Below are positions 57,951 to 64,000 of a stretch of DNA of 64,000 nt, piece by piece (position 1 is the stretch's first letter; each line of letters opens with the position of its first letter). Position numbers and translations under genes: made by a program. This DNA is from Pantoea agglomerans (GTDB lineage: Bacteria; Pseudomonadota; Gammaproteobacteria; Enterobacterales; Enterobacteriaceae): NCBI RefSeq assembly GCF_020149765.1, contig NZ_CP083809.1, positions 2,852,001 to 2,916,000 on the forward strand, written 5' to 3'. The notes below the pieces were generated by a model. That model was given only the letters and a program-made list of their open reading frames with translations. It had not been told where the DNA came from and ran no database searches.

Positions 57951-59033
57951 GTGAGTGAACTCTATCGTATCGATGCCGCGCGGCTACACGCGTTCGTACA
58001 GGCGATATGGCTGCACGCGGGCAGCGAAGCCGACGAGGCGCGCCTGGTGGCGGATCATCTGGTGGCGGCAAATCTGGCCGGACACGACTCCCACGGCGTT
58101 GGCATGATCCCCAGCTATATGCGCTCGTTCAGCCAGGGCCATCTGCAGCTTAATCAGCACCCGGTGCTGGAGAAGGACGCCGGCGCGGTGCTGACCTTTC
58201 ACGCCCATGGCGGGTTCGGCCAGGTCGCCGCCTTTGAGGCGATGCAGCAGGGTATCGCGCGCGCTAAACAGCTGGGGATCGCCGCGGTCGGCCTGCACCA
58301 CTCGCACCATATTGGTCGCATCGGCCACTGGGCGGAACAGTGCGCGGCGGCAGGCCTGGTCTCTTTTCATTTCGTCAACGTTATGGGCGACCCGATGGTA
58401 GCGCCGTTCGGCGGCAGCGACCGCCGCTTCGGCACTAACCCCTTCTGCGCCATTTTTCCGCGCCGTGACGCCAGCCCCCTTTTGCTCGATTTCGCCACCA
58501 GCGGCATCGCCTTTGGTAAAACGCGCGTCGCCTGGAATAAAGGCGTCGACGTGCCGCCCGGCTATCTGATCGACCATCAGGGCAAGCCCACCGAACACCC
58601 TTCCGTTATGCACGAGGCGCCCTGGGGCTCGCTGCTGCCGTTTGGCCTGCATAAGGGCTATGCGCTGGCGACCCTGTGCGAAATCCTTGGCGGCGCACTC
58701 TCCGGCGGGCGCACCACCCATGATGAAACGGTGCTCGCCAGCCATGATGCGATCTACAACTGCATGACCACCATTATCCTTAATCCGGACGCGTTCAACG
58801 CGCCGGCGATGCAGCAGGAAGCGGAGGCCTTTCTGGCGTGGGTGAAGCGCTCGCCGCAGAGCGGCAGCGAGCCGATTCAGGTACCGGGTGAATGGGAAGA
58901 GGCGAATCGCGCGCGGCGCGAGCGTGAGGGGATCCCGCTGGACGCTAACAGCTGGCAGCAAATCTGCCAGGCGGCGACGCAGGCGGGCATGCCTGACGAG
59001 GAGCTGGCCGCGTTTCGCGCGCTGGCCAGCTAG
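57951..59033 (+). CDS. hcxB: HcxB (YbiC), hydroxycarboxylate dehydrogenase
   Basis: A 360-residue member of the malate/L-lactate/ureidoglycolate dehydrogenase family. The GTG start at 57951, nine bases after AAGGAG, gives the length of E. coli YbiC (361). Signatures are LAGHDSHGVGMIPSYMRSF, LHHSHHIGRIGHWAEQCAAAG and FGTNPFCAIFPR. The E. coli enzyme reduces 2-oxo acids such as phenylpyruvate with NADH. It faces gntT convergently. Confidence 0.93.
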   Translation: MSELYRIDAARLHAFVQAIWLHAGSEADEARLVADHLVAANLAGHDSHGVGMIPSYMRSFSQGHLQLNQHPVLEKDAGAVLTFHAHGGFGQVAAFEAMQQGIARAKQLGIAAVGLHHSHHIGRIGHWAEQCAAAGLVSFHFVNVMGDPMVAPFGGSDRRFGTNPFCAIFPRRDASPLLLDFATSGIAFGKTRVAWNKGVDVPPGYLIDHQGKPTEHPSVMHEAPWGSLLPFGLHKGYALATLCEILGGALSGGRTTHDETVLASHDAIYNCMTTIILNPDAFNAPAMQQEAEAFLAWVKRSPQSGSEPIQVPGEWEEANRARREREGIPLDANSWQQICQAATQAGMPDEELAAFRALAS

Positions 59034-59038
59034 CAACG

Positions 59039-59059
59039 CCGCCGGGCAGCGCCCGGCGG
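59039..59059. terminator. Shared hairpin between hcxB and gntT
   Basis: CCGCCGGGC-AGC-GCCCGGCGG is a perfect 9-bp GC stem between the two convergent stop codons. No T-run is present on either side. Confidence 0.5.
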
Positions 59060-59065
59060 TAACGC

Positions 59066-60382
59066 TTAAATCACCATCGACAGCAGCATACAGCCCACCA
59101 GACCGCACACCGAAATAATGGTTTCCAGCGCTGACCAGGAGCGAATGGTCTCGCCAATCGTCAGGTTGAAATACTCCTTGAACAGCCAGAAGCCAGGATC
59201 GTTAACGTGAGAGAAGATAACGCTGCCTGAGCCGACCGCAATCACCATCAGCTCCGGGCTGGCACCGCTGCTGGCGATCAGCGGCGCGACGATGCCGCCG
59301 GCGGTAATCGCCGCGACGGTCGCGGAGCCAAGCGCAATACGCAGCACGGCGGCAATTGACCAGGCCATAAAGATTGGCGAAACGTTGCTCTCCTGCATCA
59401 TGGCGGCGATATATTTATCGACGCCGCTGTCCACCAGCACCTGCTTGAACGCCCCGCCGCCGCCGATAATCAGCAGCATCATGGCGATGATTTTAATTGA
59501 GTCGGTAATGGTGCCCATTACCTCATCCATACTGCGCCCGCGATTGAGGCCGAAGGTGAAGATAGCGATCAGCACCGCAATCAGCGTCGCCATCACCGGG
59601 TCGCCGAAGAACTCCGCGTAGGGCAGCAGCGCATGCCCTTTCGGCAGCACCATTTCCGCCAGCGCGCGCAGCGCCATCAGCACCACCGGCACCAGCGCGG
59701 TCCAGACGCTGACGCCAAAGCCCGGCATCTCTTCTTCGCTAAAGGTTTTCGGGTTGTAGAGCCCTTCCGGAATCGGTTTATCGATGCTTTTCAGGAAACG
59801 GGCGTAAACCGGGCCGGCGAGGATCACCGTCGGGATGCCGAGCAGCGTGCCCCACAGCAGGGTTTTGCCCATATCGGCGTTAAACAGCGTGGCGATCGCC
59901 GTCGGGCCAGGATGTGGCGGCAAAAAGCCGTGCGTCACCGACAGCGCGGCCGCCATCGGCACGCCGACGTAGAGCAGCGGCACGCGCGCCGAGGCGGCGA
60001 TGCTGAACACCAGCGGCAGCATCAGCACAAAGCCGACTTCATAAAAAAGCGCGAAGCCAACGGTAAAACCGGTCAGCACCAGCGCCCACTGAATATACTG
60101 CTTGCCGAATTTCTCAATCAGCGTGGTGGCGATACGCTGCGCGCCGCCGCAGTCGGCCAGCAGTTTGCCGAGCATGGCGCCGAAGCCCATGATCAGCGCC
60201 AGGCTGCCGAGCGTGCCGCCGACGCCATTTTTGATAGAAAGAATCACTTTATTGACCGGCATGCCCTGCATCATGCCGACCACCAGCGCCACCAGAATCA
60301 GCGCGATGAATCCATTGAGTTTGAAGCGAATCATCAGCAGCAGCAGTAACGCCACGCCGATCGCCACAATAAGTAAGGGCAT
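59066..60382 (-). CDS. gntT: GntT, high-affinity gluconate/H+ symporter
   Basis: A 438-residue GntP-family permease, exactly the E. coli GntT length, with similarity across the protein (GGTLGSLALIMGFGAMLGKLLADCGGAQRIATT; THGFLPPHPGPTAIATLFNAD; GSGSVIFSHVNDPGFWLFKEYF). It has about 12-14 membrane segments and imports gluconate with protons. Two GntR-type operators lie about 110-140 bases upstream of its start. Confidence 0.95.
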   Translation of the reverse strand: MPLLIVAIGVALLLLLMIRFKLNGFIALILVALVVGMMQGMPVNKVILSIKNGVGGTLGSLALIMGFGAMLGKLLADCGGAQRIATTLIEKFGKQYIQWALVLTGFTVGFALFYEVGFVLMLPLVFSIAASARVPLLYVGVPMAAALSVTHGFLPPHPGPTAIATLFNADMGKTLLWGTLLGIPTVILAGPVYARFLKSIDKPIPEGLYNPKTFSEEEMPGFGVSVWTALVPVVLMALRALAEMVLPKGHALLPYAEFFGDPVMATLIAVLIAIFTFGLNRGRSMDEVMGTITDSIKIIAMMLLIIGGGGAFKQVLVDSGVDKYIAAMMQESNVSPIFMAWSIAAVLRIALGSATVAAITAGGIVAPLIASSGASPELMVIAVGSGSVIFSHVNDPGFWLFKEYFNLTIGETIRSWSALETIISVCGLVGCMLLSMVI

Positions 60383-60493
60383 AGATTTTCTCCACCTTTC
60401 TGACCGGCCAGCGCCAGCAGCATATTGTTATCCTGGGTCCGAAACGGACATTGGGTACGGCATCGGAAAAACGAACTCACAGTCGGACACAAC

Positions 60494-60523
60494 CTGTTAC
60501 CAGTAACATGTTAAGGGTAACAT
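60494..60523. promoter_or_regulatory. Two overlapping GntR operators upstream of gntT
   Basis: CTGTTA-CCAG-TAACAT (60494-60509) and ATGTTA-AGGG-TAACAT (60508-60523) both fit the GntR operator ATGTTA-N4-TAACAT and share two bases. GntR represses gluconate genes in the absence of gluconate. A weaker CRP-like site, TGCGA-N6-TCAAC, lies at 60565-60580. Confidence 0.75.
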
Positions 60524-60672
60524 CCTGATGAAAGCACCTCCCTGCGCAGGCTGAATTTCTGTTTTGCGAAGGTGATCAACTTTTCATCGCAGCGTTATCA
60601 GAAAGTTTGCCGCTGCCGCCGTTCGGCTTTTGGTTACACTCTCTCTTTCCCTGATGACATAAGGATGTTGCG

Positions 60673-61830
60673 GTGAGTGAGAACCTGATCGAGCTGTACA
60701 GCAATCAACGAACCCTCTCTGGGCGCGGAAGCATCAATAAGCTGGTGCCGCTGCTGCGCGCCGATCCTCAGCCAACGCTGCTGTTCTGCGGCCGCTCCTT
60801 TCTTAACGGCCCGATCTATGCGCGTCTGAAAAGCGAATTAAACGATCTCATTATTGGTTATGAAATCGTGACGCATGAAGCGTCGCCGGCTGAGATTGAC
60901 GCCTGGGTCACACGCTGGCGCGGTCATGTGGATCGGGTGGTGGCAATAGGCGGCGGCAGCGTGCTTGACGGCGCCAAAGCGTTCAGCGCCATGATGCAGC
61001 ATCCGCTCCCTACCGCGCGCTATCTGGAAAAGGTCGGCGATACGCCGGTGCAGGCGGTGACGCTGCCGCTGATCGCCGTGCCGACCACCGCTGGCACCGG
61101 CAGCGAGGCGACGCAAAACGCCGTCGTGACCGATCAGCATGAGATCAAGGTCAAGGCTTCGCTGCGCCATCCGGTGTTTGTGCCGCAGGTGGCGATTCTG
61201 GATGCGGATTTGCTGAAAGGCGCGCCCGATAAGGTGCTGGCAACCTGCGGCATTGACGCCTTTACCCATCTGTTCGAGGCCTACCTCTCCAGCAAGGGCA
61301 ACCTGTTTACCCGTCAGCTGGCGCTAACCGGGCTGCGCCAGTTTGTTCAGGCCTGGCCCGCGCTGAACCGCGACGATGCAGAGGGCGACGCAGCGCGCGA
61401 AGCGATGATGCTCGCCTCCTGGCTGGGAGGCGTTTGCCTCAGCAGCGCCGGTCTGGGCGTGATCCACGGCATCGCTGGCGAGCTGGGTGCCATCAAGCCC
61501 TGGCACCACGGCGAAGTGTGCGGTCGGCTGCTCTTTCCGTTTCTCGATCTGCTGGCGGAAAGCGAGGATGACCAGCAGCAGCGGCTGATGCAGGATTTGC
61601 AGCAGCAGCTGTTCGCCGTGCCGGAGGCACAGCCGGCGCGCTTTCTGAAAAACTGGCTGCAGCAGCAGGCCATTACGCCCTTCTGGCAGGAGGCGGAGAC
61701 GCTGAGTGGCGAAGAGGCTGAGTGGATTCTGGCGCGCGCCAACAGCAAAAACGCGCGGGTGAACTACAGCCAGCAGGCGATGCGCAGGATGCTGACGCAG
61801 GCCTGGCACGTAACGCCAGCGCAGGGATAA
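60673..61830 (+). CDS. Iron-containing alcohol dehydrogenase family protein
   Basis: A 385-residue group III alcohol dehydrogenase with a GTG start after AAGGA. The NAD loop is VVAIGGGSVLDGAKAFSAMM, then PLIAVPTTAGTGSEATQNAVV. Metal ligands are the Asp and His of CGIDAFTHLFEAYLS, His of GLGVIHGIAGELG and His of KPWHHGEVCGRLLF. The substrate is not evident. It diverges from gntT, but GntR control of this gene is only a guess. Confidence 0.88.
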   Translation: MSENLIELYSNQRTLSGRGSINKLVPLLRADPQPTLLFCGRSFLNGPIYARLKSELNDLIIGYEIVTHEASPAEIDAWVTRWRGHVDRVVAIGGGSVLDGAKAFSAMMQHPLPTARYLEKVGDTPVQAVTLPLIAVPTTAGTGSEATQNAVVTDQHEIKVKASLRHPVFVPQVAILDADLLKGAPDKVLATCGIDAFTHLFEAYLSSKGNLFTRQLALTGLRQFVQAWPALNRDDAEGDAAREAMMLASWLGGVCLSSAGLGVIHGIAGELGAIKPWHHGEVCGRLLFPFLDLLAESEDDQQQRLMQDLQQQLFAVPEAQPARFLKNWLQQQAITPFWQEAETLSGEEAEWILARANSKNARVNYSQQAMRRMLTQAWHVTPAQG

Positions 61831-61864
61831 CGGACAGCAACGCCGCTGCCCGTCAGCGCCAGAT

Positions 61865-62689
61865 TCAGGCGAACGGCGGCGCGCCCGCCAGCATCTGCTC
61901 AATCACCTGCAGCACGCCCGCCTCGTTATTGGCAGGGGCGGCGTAGCGCGCCGCCTCTTTAACCCGCTGCGGCGCGTTGGCCATGGCGAAGCTAAAGCCG
62001 GACTGTTTCAGCATCTCCAGATCGTTACCGCCGTCGCCGAACGCCAGCACCTGCTGATGCCCGATGCCCCAGCGCTGCGCCAGAATATTGAGTCCGTTAG
62101 CCTTGTGATGACCCGGAACGATAAGGTCCACCGAGCCGTGGCCGCTTGAGGTCGCCGCCACCGCTCCCGCGTGCAGCCGCTGAATATCCGCCATCAGCGG
62201 CTCAACGCTCTCGTCGGAGAGATTCAGCGCAAACTTAAACAGCCGATCGTCGCCGGTCTCCTCCAGCGAATCAATTCCCTTTAGCCGATGGCAGTAGTGG
62301 CGCATTTTCACCAGCCACTGCTCTTCCACGCCGTTAAAGTAGTAGGCGCTTTCCCGTCCGCACAGGATATAGCGCAGCCCCGGATAGCTGCCTTTTTGCA
62401 GCGTCTCGAGTACCGCTCGCACATCCGGACGGGAAAAGGCGCCGCAGAACAGCTCTTCTTCGCCATCCAGCACCCAGGCGCCGTTCTCCGCCACAAAGGC
62501 GATTTCGCTGGCGACAGCGGGAAAGAAAGATTTCAGCTGGTAGTACTGATTGCCGCTGGCGACGACAAACTTAATGCCGCGCGCTTTCATCTCTTCATAG
62601 CAGCGCATAAAGCGCGGACGATCGTACTGCTTCTGGTTATCGAGAAAGGTGCCGTCCATATCGACCGCCACCATTTTTACCGCTGTCAT
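61865..62689 (-). CDS. ybiV: YbiV (SupH)-like Cof-type HAD sugar phosphatase
   Basis: A 274-residue HAD phosphatase with a C2 cap. Motif I VAVDMDGTFLDNQKQYDRPRF, motif II FVVASGNQYYQLKSFFP, motif III lysine in HHKANGLNILAQRWG and motif IV LAFGDGGNDLEMLK. It is similar to E. coli YbiV across its length, an enzyme that dephosphorylates sugar phosphates. It ends 35 bases from the convergent dehydrogenase gene. Confidence 0.9.
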   Translation of the reverse strand: MTAVKMVAVDMDGTFLDNQKQYDRPRFMRCYEEMKARGIKFVVASGNQYYQLKSFFPAVASEIAFVAENGAWVLDGEEELFCGAFSRPDVRAVLETLQKGSYPGLRYILCGRESAYYFNGVEEQWLVKMRHYCHRLKGIDSLEETGDDRLFKFALNLSDESVEPLMADIQRLHAGAVAATSSGHGSVDLIVPGHHKANGLNILAQRWGIGHQQVLAFGDGGNDLEMLKQSGFSFAMANAPQRVKEAARYAAPANNEAGVLQVIEQMLAGAPPFA

Positions 62690-62848
62690 CGCGACTCCTT
62701 AATCAGGCGAAAGGAAACAGTATGGAAGCAAAGCATAGCCTGGCGAGCGTAAAAAAAGAGGTGCCGGCGCGTGCGCGGAGGCGGGTTTACAGCAGAGCGA
62801 GGCGGAGAGCAAAGAGAACGGGCGGCCGGGGCCGCCCGGGAGAGAAGC

Positions 62849-63301
62849 TTAGTTAAAGGCGTTGCCGAGGATCAGCGAGGTGATAATGCCCGTTGCGGCG
62901 GCAATCAGTACGTAGTTGCCGTCAATGTAGGACCAGTACTCGCCGCGCGGCGGCTCTGGCAGGCGGCGCTCGCGCCAGTCGTCAACCCGATAGTGGGGGC
63001 CGCGATACTCGTGCGGCATCGGATGGCCACGGCGGAAATCGTGTCCGTTCCAGGCGAAATGATCCCGGTCGCGATCGTCATGGCGGTCGCGGTGCGGATT
63101 GCCGGCGAAGCGATCGCGGTCCGGGCCGCGGTCCGGGCCGTGACCGTGCGGGCCACGATCGCGATCGTCGTGACGGTCGCCGTCATGCTGCTGCCAGGGC
63201 TGGCCGTGGTGGTCGCCCGGGCCATCAGCCCAGGAAACCGTGGAAATCAGTGAGCTGCATGCAATAAAAGTCGCGATAACGCGTAATGTTGTTTTTTTCA
63301 T
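62849..63301 (-). CDS. RcnB-family periplasmic protein
   Basis: A 150-residue protein with a signal peptide (MKKTTLRVIATFIACSSLIS, cleaved after SWA). The middle (about residues 27-85) is a low-complexity His/Asp/Arg-rich segment. The C-terminal RcnB domain has RGHPMPHEYRGPHYRVDDWR, EPPRGEYWSYIDGNYVLIAA and a final hydrophobic stretch TGIITSLIL. GGAGG precedes the ATG. The founding member, RcnB, influences nickel and cobalt efflux; metal binding by the His-rich segment is an inference. Confidence 0.88.
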   Translation of the reverse strand: MKKTTLRVIATFIACSSLISTVSWADGPGDHHGQPWQQHDGDRHDDRDRGPHGHGPDRGPDRDRFAGNPHRDRHDDRDRDHFAWNGHDFRRGHPMPHEYRGPHYRVDDWRERRLPEPPRGEYWSYIDGNYVLIAAATGIITSLILGNAFN

Positions 63302-63559
63302 TGTCTACCTCCAGTGGCAACAGCGAGAGTCGCGCTGTTAAGCCTTACTATCGGCGATATCGGCTCGAGACTTCATCTCCAAAAGTCTTAAAAATCGGTA
63401 ACTTACACACTATTACGCCCTTTAGCGCTTCCTTAACACTCGGCAGAAATTGTGGAGACGGCTGGACCTGCGTCCGCACAGCGGACGGCGCGGTGAAGAG
63501 AACGGCTTTTCGCCTGCAACAGCGCGGCCTGCGCGGCGAGAAAATTGAACCGGGGGCAA
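63302..63559. other. Gene-free region upstream of the RcnB-family gene
   Basis: No supported gene is present. The part next to the gene is its leader and promoter region, without a confident promoter. A perfect palindrome, CGTCCGC-ACA-GCGGACG, lies at 63471-63487 with no T-run. Open frames across this stretch lack ribosome sites and recognisable domains. Confidence 0.5.
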
Positions 63560-63680
63560 AAATGAAAAACCCGATCGAAAGCGATCGGGGGAATCGAAAT
63601 TCCTTATTACCGAATACCGGCGAATCCTTGCCAAATCAAGGAAAAACTAGAAGTAACAACACCACATCACGAGTGTTGAA
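63560..63680 (-). ncRNA. Candidate small RNA (minus strand)
   Basis: On the minus strand a promoter-like pair, CTGACA (63710-63715) and TATTCT (63686-63691) with an 18-base spacer, is followed by consecutive hairpins: CCTTG/CAAGG, then GGAAT-TTCG-ATTCC, then a strong terminator CCCGATCG-CTTT-CGATCGGG ending in TTTTTCATTTTTG. The predicted RNA is about 115-120 nt. No open frame fits inside it. I do not recognise it as a named sRNA. Confidence 0.5.
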
Positions 63681-63715
63681 GAATGAGAATAACATCATCG
63701 CTATTATTTTGTCAG

Positions 63716-64000
63716 CGCCAGCCAGCCGAATTAAGATATTTCCTGATTTATATAACGCCTGCCCCGCTTATTTTACGCTTCGAACAAGCGGCTTCGCTAA
63801 ATATCCCCACCGCGCCTTTTCAGGGCGGGTTAAACAGGTATGGGGTCTGACCAGATTGCACTATTAATTATTTTGACTATTAATTTGCCTGCTAAATATT
63901 ACTGCCTGAAAAGGCTGGCGCACCGCCCTGTCCCAGGGTCGCACGCCGCTGCGGCTCAGGCGTTGTGAACCGTGGCGCGCAATTATAAAATGACAACTTT
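63716..64000. other. AT-rich end of window without a supported gene
   Basis: This stretch is AT-rich up to about 63,905, unlike the GC-rich genes around it, then GC-rich. No open frame with a ribosome site or recognisable domain is seen. It may hold promoter DNA for a gene beyond the window. Confidence 0.4.

Noticed and set aside
63839..63855. TATGGGGTCTGACC as a mobile element end
   Set aside because: It resembles a motif seen near some repeat-associated elements, but no partner end, duplication or transposase is present.
63286..63867. A 193-codon plus-strand open frame at the window end
   Set aside because: It lacks a ribosome site, crosses several hairpins and the RcnB-family gene start, and has no recognisable domain.

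Overview
The window is a stretch of a gammaproteobacterial chromosome. Gene content, near-identity of many proteins to Escherichia coli products, and GC-rich codon use point to the family Erwiniaceae (Pantoea, Mixta or Erwinia type). Species cannot be fixed from the sequence alone. Most of it (about 1 to 56,000) follows the E. coli 14-16 minute region: pxpBCA, ybgI, phrB, ybgA, ybfA, kdpE, pgm, seqA, ybfF, ybfE, fldA, fur, glnS, nagE/nagBACD, asnB, a seven-tRNA operon, ubiF, miaB, ybeZYX-lnt, gltIJKL, ybeL, leuS-lptE-holA-nadD, rsfS-rlmH-mrdAB-rlpA, dacA, ybeD, lipBA, tatE, ybeM, cspE, pagP. I see no prophage, insertion sequence, CRISPR array or defence island.

Layout. 1-5.6 kb, minus strand: 5-oxoproline salvage (pxpBCA), then ybgA-phrB-ybgI. 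5.6-12.1 kb: an orphan kdpE with no kdpFABCD, phosphoglucomutase and seqA, then fldA and fur. 12.3-22.6 kb: glnS and the N-acetylglucosamine regulon, with an nagE/nagB control region holding two NagC-like boxes and a CRP site. 22.7-23.4 kb: tRNA operon Met-Leu-Gln-Gln-Met-Gln-Gln. 23.7-34.4 kb: ubiF, miaB, ybeZYX-lnt and the glutamate/aspartate ABC transporter, with a SroC-like terminator element between gltI and gltJ. 34.5-48.8 kb: leucyl-tRNA synthetase, LPS assembly, NAD synthesis, ribosome maturation, the elongasome (PBP2, RodA, RlpA, PBP5) and lipoate synthesis.

49.1-55.0 kb departs from the E. coli pattern. A five-gene minus-strand operon encodes a cytosolic PBP2-fold protein (4,5-dihydroxyphthalate decarboxylase-like), the amidase YbeM and a complete polar amino acid ABC transporter. 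A MocR-type regulator diverges from it, with a direct repeat in the shared intergenic region. This is the best candidate for an undescribed metabolic system here.

55-64 kb is accessory or rearranged: a GNAT acetyltransferase, cspE, a pagP without a visible signal peptide, several very small genes (a YohP-like 27-residue membrane protein, a zinc-ribbon protein, an 81-residue unknown), then hcxB, gntT with overlapping GntR operators, an iron-type alcohol dehydrogenase, a YbiV-like sugar phosphatase and an RcnB-family periplasmic protein. The last 700 bases hold no convincing protein gene but do hold a promoter-hairpins-terminator arrangement on the minus strand that looks like a small RNA.
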